This document shows positions 1-10,830 of a stretch of 64,000 nt of DNA, one piece after another (the stretch's first letter is position 1; every line of letters begins with the position of its first letter). The DNA comes from Marthasterias glacialis (Eukaryota; Echinodermata; Asteroidea; Forcipulatida; Asteriidae). The notes beneath the pieces were generated by a model that was not told the origin of the DNA, ran no database searches, and worked only from the letters and a program-made list of their open reading frames with translations. Location of the stretch: positions 10,511,110-10,575,109 of the forward strand of contig OU452227.1 of NCBI GenBank assembly GCA_911728455.2, read 5' to 3'. A program made the position numbers and the translations under genes.

Positions 1-21
1 TGATTTTCTCAACGTTCTTAC

Positions 22-1683
22 CGTGCCACATGTCACAATGCGGTTGCCTTTGGGTGCCCAGTCGATGCTTGTCACCCGCTGAGTGTGCTGAATACAGACA
101 GAAAAACAACCACAACCATTATTCATATTTTTGTTCTCCTCATGTACAAGTATAGATTACAGGACCACTTCAAAGCCATCATAAAAAGAGTAGTGGGTGT
201 AGACAAGAAAACATAGTCTGGTTCTTTTTATAAGAAATGAGAATTTGAACTGTCACTGTCAATTAGTATACAGGGAACCTGACAAAGAAGACCAAACCAG
301 CCTTTGAGAAAGACTCTGCTAGGGTCGAAACATGAGGTCATTAAAAAAAATTTGCAAAGAAAAACAGATTCAACAACCTCGGTGGCCTTGTATTGTACAG
401 GAGCTTCTTCAACAATTAAATAAGAAAACAAGTGAGTATTTGATACGAACCTCACTCAGAGTGTGCAGTTTCTCATACGTGGCTCCCTTCTTGGCAAAGA
501 TGTGCACCTCGTGGCTGTTTGGAGAGATGGCGATTTCTAGAAACAAAAACAAGTTTTCTGTTAGATAGGGGATCACTGTAGTGCCTTAAGACTGAGGGGC
601 CTATTTCACAAAGAGCTAAGATTGATCTTAACTGTGTATCAATCTTAATTGCTTAGCAAAGAGTGAGGTCACCATAAAAATCACTATGGCAAGATTGACA
701 ACTCATCTTACGATGAATCCTAGCCCTTTGCGAAATCGACCCGCAGGGCATGATTTCACAAAGAGCTCAGATTTATCGTAAGTGTGAATCAATCTTAATT
801 GCTAAGCAAAGTGTGATGTCACAATACAAATCACTATGGCTAGATTGACAATTCACCTTAAGATGAATCTTAGTGCTTAGTGCAATCGAGCCTAGTGGTT
901 AAATTAACAAACCTAGAATCATGACCTTACGGAATGGCAGTTTCCTCAAGGAGAGAGATGGGGCTTTTATTGGTAACCAAAAAACTACTACCCAGGTGTC
1001 ATAGGAAAATAACAGTTGAATGCTGACTGCATGAAAGATTGACATGCTTTTTGCTCTTGTTTCTTTTTTCTTTTTTTTCTTTTTTAATGTAAATTTTTAA
1101 TTGTTTTCTAAATTGTAAATTTTGATGTAAAATTTGATGTTTTAAAAATATTTTTTTAAAGAGGTCTTCAAATGATCAGCATTGCTGGATGAGTTACCCT
1201 CTATAAAAATGGTTTTAAATAAAAATCAAATAAAAAAGGCCTAACTCAAGACAACATACAAATATGGATTTTTTTAATGGGAGACTTTTGGACATAATAG
1301 TATCACTATTGCGCGCGCGTAGTTCTGAGCATGCGTAATACTTGTGAGTACCGTGAAAAACATAATATGTTTTTCACGGTACTCACAAGTATTACGCATG
1401 CTCAGAACTACGCGCGCAATAGTGATACTGAGCATGAGCGCACATGCTCAGAACTGTTAAAAAAAGGACCATTGTGTCTGCTGCCGCCAGCGTCTCAAAA
1501 GTCTCTCATTGTGTCCCTCCAATTCTTTTGGCAACTTGGGTTAAAAAATATACCAAACCCAAATTGCGTTGGTACTCAAACAAGGCTGTTTTGGCCACAC
1601 TTGTACTTACGGGTGCGATCCCCGTTCCACGCATGGCAAGTAATAGGACCAAGTTCAAAGTTAAACTTTTCGTTAGTGGCCAT
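22..1683 (-). CDS. ARPC1: Arp2/3 complex subunit 1 (ARPC1A/B-like), first three coding exons; the gene continues past the left edge
   Basis: This is the WD40 beta-propeller subunit of the seven-protein Arp2/3 complex, which nucleates branched actin filaments in the cytoplasm. Three minus-strand coding exons join in phase. 1683-1611 encodes 24 residues starting MATNEKFNFELGPITCHAWN and ends C|GTAAGT. 536-451 follows a TTTCTAG acceptor and encodes IAISPNSHEVHIFAKKG and on. 87-22 follows a TATTCAG acceptor and encodes HTQRVTSIDWAPKGNRIVTC and on, ending at GTAAGA. The 75 residues match the ARPC1 N-terminus: CHAWN, the first blade (SPN.HEVHI) and the second-blade signature IDWAPK..RIVTCG. The remainder, about 295 residues if it is of family length, lies outside the window. 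The start is the only Met in frame ahead of the conserved block. The donor after exon 2 is the weak GAG|GTTCGT. Intron 1 holds a tandem MITE pair and a hairpin. Identity is nearly certain; whether it corresponds to vertebrate 1A or 1B cannot be decided. Confidence 0.93.
597..892. repeat. Two tandem copies of a short inverted-repeat element (MITE-like) in ARPC1 intron 1
   Basis: Copies at 597-742 and 746-892 are each about 147 bp and are clearly related to each other. Each opens with TTTCACAAAGAGCT.AGATT and closes with the inverted partner, seen in the second copy as AAGATGAATCTTAGTGCTTA and a degraded AATCGAGCC end. Related copies occur at 45287-45425 (opposite orientation) and 61345-61480. 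No coding capacity is visible, so this is probably a non-autonomous DNA transposon. The superfamily was not determined. Confidence 0.65.
893..1298. other. ARPC1 intron 1, no feature recognised
   Basis: AT-rich intron sequence with pyrimidine and adenine runs at about 1062-1160. No exon, repeat family or RNA gene was recognised here. Confidence 0.5.
1299..1429. repeat. Near-perfect 131-bp inverted repeat (hairpin) in ARPC1 intron 1
   Basis: The left arm 1299-1363 and right arm 1367-1429 are reverse complements apart from one 2-base (CG) indel in the alternating GCGCGC stretch. The spacer is the 3 bases AAT. The arms carry AGTTCTGAGCATGCG and its complement. Another GAGCATG/CATGCTC pair follows at 1430-1453, so this may be the core of a foldback element. 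A transcript would form a hairpin of more than 60 bp. Confidence 0.85.
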
Positions 1684-2700
1684 GGTCAACAGTGTGTCAC
1701 TCAGCGATCTGGTGAAAATGTATTACCTGAAACAATAAAGAGGGAAAAATGCGGACCGTTATTTTTTCACTCATTGTTGTTTACCAAATAAATAGTATCT
1801 CAATCTTATTCGCCTATAATATCATTTTGATCAGTAAAAGTGGTTGATAACGCTACTTGCTAAATGCCACTTTAATTTATTTGGGCATGAACGCACGGAA
1901 GTTCCGGCCGCAAAATGAAATGTCCGCTTGAATTTTCTTTTTTAAATGTCAATAATTAGAGTTTTACGCTATCATTTATACCAATTCCTCGAGAGGAATC
2001 TTAAAAAAGGGAAATAAAGCCCAACATGACCATCAGAAATTTTTTTAAAATCCCTTAAAAAGTGGCAGTCAGGCAGTCGGATATGGAAACTTTTCCTACA
2101 GTATTACTAGTATTAGTAATGTACATTACTAGTATTACAGGCTCCGTATTACACACTAACGTTATAGTACACTTCCGCCTTCATCCTCAATTTAATTTGA
2201 GTTGTTGTGGGGTGTGTATGTGTATGTGGACAGTGCAGACTAACCCCCGACTCGGTTTCACTTCCTGGTTTGCACGAAACAAATTGTAAGACACAATATC
2301 GTCATCTGAAGTGCTTAAATATTTCAAATATGGCAGGAGTTGTCAAACAATACCAATCTGTTCTTACCTTCGGGTCAATGAGGGAATCCAAGACTATTTT
2401 CTTCAAAGAAATTCGCGGACTCTGGTCAGTCAACACGAATTTTGTTAAATTCTGTGAAGCAGAGGATGGGTCTGGTACCCAACAATCGCGTTCGGGGTGC
2501 TGGTGACTAACTGTGTTCCATACATGGAACACAGTCTAATCAAGGAGTAGTCTTGATTCATTAGACATCCGTTTTTGCCGTTCGTACTAATTCTACACAA
2601 TCCTTGCTGTAAATTAACCAGTAGAGGGCGCTACACCATACGGTTCTGCGCACAGACGTTCTGTGGTTCCGCGCGCATAGACATTATTGTTGGAGTGCGC
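1684..2700. repeat. Region upstream of ARPC1 containing a dispersed repeat shared with 27.7-28.5 kb
   Basis: This should hold the ARPC1 5' UTR and promoter, but no TATA box or start site could be fixed. From about 1885 to 2095 it resembles 27735-28220: both contain GGGCATGAA, AAGTTCCGGCCG, GAGAGGAAT, a stretch of AAAAAAGGGAAAT, and AAAGTGGCAGT followed by ATATGGAAAC. A short palindrome around CTAGTATTAGTAATGTACAT lies at 2105-2137. The segment at 2610-2700 (AGAGGGCGCTACAC and following) also has counterparts near 28345-28375. No protein gene is visible. Confidence 0.5.
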
Positions 2701-3335
2701 CCTCTTTTGAAAACAAATGTAAACCATCGAGACGACGACAGCGCAACGTTGGATTTTCGACAAGGCGAGCACATGTGGCAGAAAGTGGGCAAGGTAAATG
2801 TCCATTTTGTCTTCATTTACAACAATTGTACCTTCATTGAAATGAATAATAACATAACTTTAGACGTTTCTTGTTTAAAAATGAAAACTGGTATTCTAGC
2901 ATACTATAGCTTCTCAGAGTACCAACACATTACGAATTTTTAGTGTTTCGTAAAAGTATTTCAAATATGGCGGGCTTACCCGCCATAGACAGAATATAGA
3001 TGGGGAGTCCGGTACTTTTCATGTTTTTTTTTAGGAAGTCCACAAGTTTACTTCTATACCTTTACTACAAACAGGGGCAAAATTCAGTTCAATAGCTGGA
3101 AGTACAGAGAAGTATGGTCATTCAGCCTAAACCCTCAAAATTAGGAGTTTTTAATTCTGTCTGTGACTGTGTCGCTGTCAGTGAGTGTCAATTTTTCACT
3201 GATGCAGGGACTAGCCCACCCAGGTTGGACTCCTCCGTTGCATACAACACAACAGAGTCCAGTGTATAAAGGTTCCTAGCCCCATAAATAGTGCCAATAC
3301 GCTGGACTACCTCCGCTTCTTGGCCCTGTCTGAAC
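2701..3335. other. Intergenic, nothing recognised
   Basis: No convincing exon, RNA gene or repeat family was seen. Short open frames here do not resemble known proteins. Confidence 0.4.
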
Positions 3336-3519
3336 GCTATGACCAGTTAGATAGATGTCAATATTTGCATCGGGGGGAATGAATATAAATTATGTGTATA
3401 CTCAGTGCTTTCGAGTCCTAAATTTATATTCATTCCCCCCGATGCAAATATTGACATCTATCTAATTGTTTGCGGTACCTGCCGCCAATAATACTGGATT
3501 CGAACTGGCCCCTCGTCAC

Positions 3520-3670
3520 CGGGCGTGCTCGGTGGTCTAGTGGTTAAGACATCTACTCTAGTCATGCGGGAGTCGTGGGTTCGAATCCCACCCGAGTTGC
3601 CTGTGGATTTTTTTTTCCACAGGACTCGAAAGCACTGAGTATACAGTGCTTACACACATCGGTGAAAGGC
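3520..3670 (+). mobile_element. tRNA-derived SINE, copy 1 of the dimer
   Basis: The tRNA-like head has an A-box-like segment (GTGGTCTAGTGGTTAAGACA) and a canonical B box (GGGTTCGAATCCC). The body has a CCTGTGGA...TCCACAGG stem and the tail ACTCGAAAGCACTGAGTATA, with TGCTTACACACATCGGTG to the end. It lacks the anticodon and acceptor-stem features of a working tRNA. Relatives lie at 49222-49330 and 62870-62960 (both minus strand), with a tail-only piece at 17283-17356. Confidence 0.8.
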
Positions 3671-3768
3671 AAATTGAAATTTATATTCATTCCCCCCGAT
3701 GCAAATATTGACATCTATCTAATTGTTTGCGGTACCTGCCGCCAATAATACTGGATTCGAACTGGCCC

Positions 3769-3926
3769 CTCGTCACCGGGCGTGCTCGGTGGTCTAGTGG
3801 TTAAGACATCTGCTCTAGTCATGCGGGAGTCGTGGGTTCGAATCCCACCCGAGTTGCCTGTGGATTTTTTTTCCACAGGACTCGAAAGCACTGAGTATAC
3901 AGTGCTTACACACATCGGTGAAAGGC
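3769..3926 (+). mobile_element. tRNA-derived SINE, copy 2 of the dimer
   Basis: Almost identical to the first copy: the T-run in the body is one base shorter and ACATCTAC reads ACATCTGC. The high identity suggests recent duplication relative to the scattered family members. Confidence 0.8.
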
Positions 3927-3936
3927 TATGACCAGT

Positions 3937-6290
3937 GCCCTTATGACCCGCTTTCAGACATCAACTTTTGAATCGAGACTTACATATTTTTGCCAAAAGT
4001 TTTCTTTCAATGATCGGTCAGTCAACAAAGTTTAAACTCACATGAAGTATGCAGCAGATGGTGTCAGAAAGATTTCTGAAAAAAGAGAAATTTTTTGCTA
4101 AATTATAGTGTCCAAAATGGACTGCATGTTTTGCGTCTGTGCTGGAGGAGTGTATTTAGCGGATTTGCACGATTTAATTAGGCAAAAGTGCACAAGATTG
4201 CACAATGCCCATTATGGACATCAGTTTAGATTTTAGCCAAAATGTTTTCTTTTTTTCATAAACGTATCTGATACAATATGGTACACATCATAATAACCAG
4301 CGACATCTCCTGTGAGAATATTATTTGTGTTTTACCTTTGCCATTTTAGAACAGATGTCTTACCCCTAGATTACTAAACTTGCCCATTAACTAGGCATTT
4401 TGAATCCTTTATGTTAGCAGCTGGTACTACATCAATTTTAATGTAAATTTCCATTGGGGATAAAGAATATTATGTGCTTCACCCATACACAGATGTTTGT
4501 TTAAAAGTCAGTGAAATCATGTAGCCACAGGAAGGGCCCATAACATGCAACCTGGACTTTGTGTGAGCTGTGGCTTTACATCCGCTCGGTTCCTCGATCA
4601 GAAAACTTGCTAATACCCTGCCACTGGAATGTGTAGGAAAAAGTCACAAACTTTGTGGGAACATTCAGATGCTTTTTGATTATACACATGAATACAAAAT
4701 GTTAACAAGTTTTTGTGGTGTGACAATTGCTCCCTCCCTCCTCCTCCCTCGTGTCTTATACTTGCCTCTGGAGACAAATTTCCCTTTTGTTTTATTTGTC
4801 TCTGTCAATAAAACTACAATAAAATGGCAGGCCCCTTGTGAAGGGCACAAGCCCCCTGAGAGACCAACTCTTGGGTGTGCCAATAAAGTGCCCCTGTTGG
4901 GTGTGCCACTACTTTTTGTGTTTTGATTTGATGTTTAAATAGCGTTGCCCCAAAAGCTTTAACAGAGAAACTTTGGTGGTAGGAAAACATAAACTTTTGC
5001 ATGTTACATTATTCAAGTAATAAAAATCTGGGTTTTTGTTTTTGTTTTTTTTTCTTCTTCTTTTTTCCCTGAATTAATAAACAAATTTGAATAACTTTCA
5101 ACAGACCACTTGTGTCTACATAATACGGTTTTATTTACATTATGTTGGCCCTACAAGTACTTACTTTTTGTTTATTTCTCATGCAGCGTCAACCAACTTC
5201 AACATAAATGATGCTTTTTACCACACATCTGTTTGCCGTCCATCTCTGCAGGGGAATGATGCAAACAAGACATAGACAAGGGACAGCTACAACCTGAAGT
5301 TGCTCAGGTGAGTAAACGTCTAGAACCCTCGGGTGTGTATGAGCTGCGTATTATTATGTATACTTTAATCCACAGAGCACCGGTATCTCAAAATTTATAT
5401 GGCATCCTGTTGGTATTAATATCTTGGAATGGCCAGAAACATTTTCTTTGAGAGTATCATCAACACAAAGAAATCTTGATTAAACAAAGCCAAGAGAAGC
5501 AAAGCAAAGGTTGCCATTGAAGCACCGGGATTTATTGTTTCTTTTTTAAGAAAATATCAGATTCATGCACCAAGAATCGCAAAACTCAGCAGTGAGCCAT
5601 GGCTGATAATTGCTCCCATGGCCAATGTTGCAGAAGATTTTCCAAAATGTCCAGACAGCCTTCGTTCCGGTGTTCTTGTTACCCGATTTCTGGCAGGGAA
5701 AACATTGGCGTGAATGTCATCTGGCCTTTTATTGAACAATGTACACTTCTTGTGTGGAGCAAAGAAATACATTTGACCTAAATTAACTATTGGGTTTGAA
5801 ATTATTCGTTAGTAGAAATGGCTTGGGGGTCCACAAGCAACACAGTCTCGGATGGAGGGATCAAAATAAGCTGTGAATTTGATTGGTCCGACCCGCTGAA
5901 TCCAGGTGAATTTGTAACCCATTGAATAATCATCCTTACTGGCAGCCAGTGGCCACACCAACCCATTATGACCATGGAGCACAGCCTGGGACGAAACTGT
6001 TTGGCTTTTCTGGAGGGAGGAAAACCAGTTGGCCTAGAAAAAAACCCTTGTGGCACAGGAGAGAACCAACGCACAACTCTACTCACAATGGCCCTAGCCA
6101 GGAATCATACCAGGGACACATTGGTGAGAGGCGACCCTTTACGCACGCGCCACCCATGCCAGCCAAATGAGTAGGCACTCCAGTGACAGAGAAGGTCCTT
6201 ACATGGTGGGGAAAACTTTGTTCAAACAAACTGGCACATGAAAATTTCAAAGAGGAACTGTAAGCCAACCAGGTTCCAATAGCACAGGAA
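3937..6290. other. Intergenic; one exon-like noncoding block, otherwise nothing recognised
   Basis: No protein-coding exon can be supported. At 5251-5309 a stretch between CTCTGCAG and GCTCAG|GTGAGT has good splice signals on both sides, but every frame contains a stop. If used, it would be a UTR or noncoding-RNA exon. The short open frames at 4570-4926 and 5922-6174 do not resemble known proteins. 5820-6280 is somewhat GC-richer without an identifiable cause. Confidence 0.35.
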
Positions 6291-6299
6291 AAGTATTTT

Positions 6300-8520
6300 A
6301 AAAAGGCCCCGGAACTGCCAAGCCAAGTGAAATCCTACTTCAAAGAAGCTCGTTCTTCGCTGAAAGCACTCCCACAATCATCCGCTAAAGGTAGCCTTAC
6401 CTCTCATACATCTTTTTGATGCTTTGATGGATACGTCAAGCCCAGATTCAGTCGACGCTAGTTTAGTTTTGCAACACGTTCAGTGCTTTTCCCGCTGGGA
6501 TCAGCTAGCCAAAGCCTAGCACTGTCGAAAAAAAACAAGCTTTTGATGATCTTCTGAACAGACGATTTGACATACTCAAGCGAAATTCCCCTTCATTGGG
6601 AGCATTGTTTAGAGGTATACTCGACCAAAGACATAGAGGAGGCAGAGAAAGCAAGCAAGATGGCTGCAAAAGTGACTAAGACCGGGGGATCCGTTTCTAC
6701 TTCTTATAAAGGGAGTACATTCTCCCCTTACTACTCGGCAACGACCCGTTTGGTGGCAGCCCCTCCTTCCTGTACCAAGGGAGACAAGACTCAACCTACA
6801 AGTCCAAGAATTAGGCTAAATTTTGCAGTACCAAATCGAGGAAGTTTTCTAGCAGATTGGGGATCAGATAATTCCAAGGCAAAAAAGTAGGGTTTTTTTT
6901 TTCAGACACAAAGTTGCAAACAAGACATCTTTAAGAATTTATTCCCATTTAGAGATCCCTCACACATGACAATTGGTGATTGAACACGAAAAAGAAAAAG
7001 ATCTACGAACTCGATTCACCTCAAGGACGCTCATTTTATGATTCCCATTCATTACGAACATTGGAAATATCTTCGTTTAATATGGCAGAACAGTCTGTTC
7101 CAATTTACCTGCCTACCCTACAGGCTGTCGAGTGCTCCCGCATTTACAAACAACTTGAAGCCAGTCCCAGCACACCTGTGAGAAAAAGGAATTTGATGTG
7201 TTTGCTCTATCGGAACGACATCCTCATGCTGTGCAGTTCCTTAAGGCAGTGTACAGAAAGCGTCCACCTCATGTTCAGTCTGCTACAGCGACAAGGTTTC
7301 CTTATCAATTTGGCAAAATCACAGCTGCACCAACTGCAATGGTTAACTAACCTGGGGTTTGCATTGATTCCGATTCAATGACCCTGTCTCTTTCTGCAGA
7401 AAAAGTCAACCACATAGTCAATCACTGCCAGGACATTTTACTATCACAGACCTTAAGAGTCTGGGAGTTGGCTCAGCTCATCAGTCGACTGTCGTCAATC
7501 ATACAATTAGTGTTTCCAGCGCCTCTCTGTATTACTGAAACTTGAAACAGCAAGATTACAGCACCAGGACAAAAAACTCATACTAGTCTCAAGAACTCCT
7601 GTCTCAGTCATCGAAAAAAGAACTGGAACCTGGATCAGTTGCATAAGAATTGAAATGGTTAGACCCTTCTCATTCTGTATTCAGACATAACACTACAAAT
7701 AGATGTATCACTCCAAGAGTGGGGTGCTTGCATGATGCCAGACATTTTGATGGGAGGTACATTAGATGGTCCACAGCAGAACAAAATCTTCACATCAGTC
7801 ATCCAGAACTGCTGTCGGTATACTAAGCCCTTCAAGCATTAGTGAGCTATCGACAGAACTTACACATCCGTTTACAAGTGGACATGACAGCCACATCACT
7901 TGTACTTACAAAGCCACGGGGGTTGGGGGCGGGGGGACACACACATTCATAAGAACTGTCCGACCTAGCAGTCACGATCTTGACATGGTGTTTACACAGA
8001 GGGATAAAACTGACAGTAGACTATATTCCAGGAGTGGAGAACAACTTGGCAGACGAAATGTCTAAAAATGTCAACGATCGCACAGAATCATGGCAGTTGC
8101 TCCCAGAGGTTTTCAAAAACGTTGTACAGGCTCTGGAATTTTAGCCAACAGTCAACCTGTTTGCATCACAACTGAGCAAACAACTCCCCGGCTTTGTATC
8201 GTGGCATCAAGACCCACAAGCAGGGCAGGTAGATGCATTCTCCATCAGTTGGAACAACCTGGCAGGCTACATGTTCCCTGTGTTCCCCAGCTGTCAAGAT
8301 GTCTTCAGAAAGTTCAAGTAGAGAAGTCCACAGTGCTACTTATAGAGCCAGTAAGGGGGAGGGGGGCACAACCTTGTATCCACCGATACTAATGCAAACA
8401 TCATTACTGCTACCCAAGCGTTCAGATCTTCTCAAACTTTGCCAAAGCGATCAACTTCATCCAATGCAAGATGGGATACAACGCTGGCAACAAGAGGCGT
8501 TTCGAAAAAAGTGTCTTAAT
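6300..8520 (+). mobile_element. Fossil DIRS-type retroelement (gag-like, reverse transcriptase, RNase H and downstream region), broken
   Basis: A decayed plus-strand element of the DIRS group (tyrosine-recombinase retrotransposons). Parts in order: a gag-like region at about 6300-6900; a reverse transcriptase remnant at about 6980-7380, with YRNDILMLCSS in place of the catalytic box, then GFLINLAKSQLHQLQWL; the LAQLISRLSS connection segment near 7470; an RNase H remnant to about 8060 (VDYIPGVENNLADEMSK); and the DIRS-typical segment near 8160-8220 with NLFASQLSKQLPGF. No terminal repeats or recombinase were recognised. It has many breaks spread along its length and looks old. A LINE fragment abuts its right end. 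Confidence 0.7.
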
Positions 8521-8524
8521 GTTA

Positions 8525-8900
8525 ATGTAAGGAAAACTATTAGAGCAGGGACTTGGAAAACACAGAATTTATTACAAACTGGTAAACGTCAGATTGTTAC
8601 AAAAGAAATGGAAAGACAACGATTAAGCCTATAGTTATAGGTGAAACAAGTTTGTCTGGAAAAGGCCACTTTACAACAGACAGTTATCACACAGTATATT
8701 ACTCAGGAGAAGTTAACTCACGAAGGAACAGTGTGGCCTTCATCTTGGATTAAAAGATGGCAGTCTATGTCATTAGTTACAACCCAGTGAATGATAGAAT
8801 CATCTCAATACGTCTACAAGCCAAACCTGTAAACTTAACCATAGTAAAGGTTTATGCCCCTACATCTTCAGCCTGAAATATAAGTCATTGAGCAATTTCT
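8525..8900 (+). mobile_element. RTE-type LINE fragment, 5' part of the endonuclease domain
   Basis: Translation shows the start of an APE-type endonuclease as in RTE/BovB LINEs: TIRAGTWKTQNLLQTGKRQI corresponds to the usual AGTWNVRTL..TGK, followed by EMERQRLSL. Further on come ISYNPVNDRIISIRL and TIVKVYAPTSS, the usual region around the second beta strand. Stops and at least one frame change interrupt it, and it ends before the catalytic GDFN motif. This is a dead 5' piece inserted at, or recombined with, the DIRS fossil. Confidence 0.6.
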
Positions 8901-8924
8901 ATGGTGAACTTCCAAAAACACTTG

Positions 8925-10830
8925 ATGACATTTGGCGCCTTAAAACCAGTTTCTTTGGGCGGGAGGAGCTTGTTAACCATGGGAGGTAGTCAACCTAGGT
9001 GTTGGGTTGTTGGGGCTTGTAGCCTTGGATGGCAGCCTACTTAGGAGAAGGAAAACTCTGATTTCAAATTTCCAATTGGGTCATGGTAGCAGGTAGTTGT
9101 GACCTCAACTATCTCAAGGAGTGGTTGCCCCTGCCATGCGAGCCCAGGTTCAACTGACCCGGTTGGTAGTACCTGGTACGGGTCACAAACTCAGGGTTAT
9201 GAGTAGAAAACACCGAGTCCCATATGAAATGATATCCCGGCTAACTCAGGAAGCCTAAGTAGGGTAGTGGGGCCCTTGATGGAGGAAATGCATCAAAAGG
9301 TGTTGATTTAAATCCATTGGCTTCCACACTGACAACACAACCGGCATGTGGCAAAAAAAACCTCATGAAATATGAATAAATGACAAAGAAACTGAAGGCC
9401 GTAAAGCCAGGTCAAAATTAATGGGCACCATGAAGATAGTGAAGTGAACAGCCCTGTTCTACAAGGTAAAACTCCAGGATGAAGTTCTGAAGTAAAAGCC
9501 GTCAGGAAGCTTCAGGACAGAAGGGAGTAAAAAGGCTGAACACAGTGAACTGTACTTGTATATATGAACCTACAGTACATGCACACTAAGAACTGAGGGA
9601 ACATTAGAAAAGCTCATGGACGACCTACAAGACTTGTAGTGGAGCATCATAGGTCTAGCAGAGACAAGGAGGAAAGGGGAAGGTCTGGAAGAAATAACAG
9701 GTGGTGCATGGCTGTGCAAGGAAAAACAGAAAAAAGTAGCAAGGCCAGAGGAATTGGCTTTCTCAAACACGATAAAAGATTATGTTAATAAGATAAAGAG
9801 CCACTCAGACAGAGTGCTCTCATTTAAAGTACACAGTTGTCAGGGAAAGAGGATTTGTGCATAATTCAAGTATATGCGCCAATGAGTGATCACACAGATG
9901 AAGAAGTCGACATGAGTTACGAAGACATTAAAAAAAGCAATTGAAGAGCACAAATCTAAACATACCATGGTCATAGGAGATTTCAATGTCGAAGTAGAAG
10001 AAGTGAAACCGGGAGAAGCAATCATTGGTAAATATGGAGTTGGTGAGAGAAACACAAGAGGAGAAACACTTACTACTTTTGCAGCTCAGCATGGGCTAGT
10101 TATTACAAACACCTGTTTCCAGGAAAAGAAAAACAGCTACTGGACGAGGGAGAGCCCAAATGGTGCAGTAAAATTGCAGGGTTTATCAACTATGAGAAGG
10201 CACTTGACTCAGTGGAACACAAAGATCTATTTCAAGCTCTGAGAAAAATAAAAGTCAGCGAAGGATATCTTAAGATATACACTGATGCAACAGCTAAAAT
10301 ACACATTGACGATGATGTCTGGTGGGAAATAAACATTAAAATAAAAGGGGAGTATGGCAAGGCTATCTTTAATCACCCATAATATTCACTGCAGCAATAG
10401 AGAAGAATTTCAAGAAATGGCCCTGGAGGAGAGGGGCAACTTCGATGGAGAAATGCTGACAAATCTGCGCTTTGCAGAAGATGTTGCTCTAATCACCTCT
10501 TACACTAAGGACTTAGAAGCACAACTAATGTACTAAACAGCAGAAGTAAAGACACTGGGTTGAGGATGCCTAAGGAAAAGACAATATACATGACAAACTT
10601 CCACACAGACGGTACAGTAATGGCGGAGGACCAAGAGATCAATAGGGTCACAGGATACAAATACCTGGGCCAGACAGTAAACAAGGATGATAACACAAAA
10701 GAGGATGTTTCAACAAAAATAAAAACCAGATGGAGTTCCTTTGGATGGTACAGAGAGATACTTTGTATTGAAGAACATACTAATTAGAGCCACAATGAAG
10801 ATCAATAGAAAATTGTCCAGGTTGACATTT
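8925..10830 (+). mobile_element. RTE-type LINE, degraded: 5' leader, endonuclease, partial reverse transcriptase
   Basis: A GC-richer leader at about 8925-9400 precedes endonuclease remnants. EN-like sequence begins near 9590 (KLMDDLQ; IIGLAETRRKGEG). The open stretch 9967-10242 holds MVIGDFNVEVEEV (catalytic GDFN), GVGERNTRGETLTTFAAQHG and LVITNTCFQEKK, matching RTE/BovB endonucleases. From about 10180 come reverse transcriptase pieces: YEKALDSVEHKDLFQALRK, LRFAEDVALIT (the position of F-ADD) and VTGYKYLGQTVNKDD. Most of the RT between endonuclease and palm is missing, and frames change several times, so it is dead. The 3' end is uncertain. Confidence 0.7.

Larger units (their letters stand above)
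3336..3936 (+). mobile_element. Composite tRNA-derived SINE insertion with 12-base target-site duplication
   Basis: A 577-bp insertion (3348-3924) is flanked by the direct repeat GCTATGACCAGT at 3336-3347 and 3925-3936. Inside, a 43-base segment occurs three times: inverted at 3349-3390, direct at 3421-3463 and direct at 3678-3720. A reverse-oriented SINE tail fragment (about 3393-3420) sits between the first two. The block 3421-3670 is then repeated at 3678-3926 with very few differences. Each block carries a tRNA-like head followed by a tail. Simple target-primed insertion is expected to give one SINE with a flanking duplication. This dimer with an inverted cap suggests that a rearranged copy was mobilised, or that it duplicated after insertion. 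Confidence 0.8.

Noticed and set aside
3520-3600. Functional tRNA gene
   Set aside because: A and B boxes are present, but stem pairing is poor, the copy is duplicated and has a SINE tail, and relatives are scattered.
3715-3915. 66-residue minus-strand frame with GIRTHD
   Set aside because: Reverse reading of the tRNA-derived SINE, a well-known false protein.
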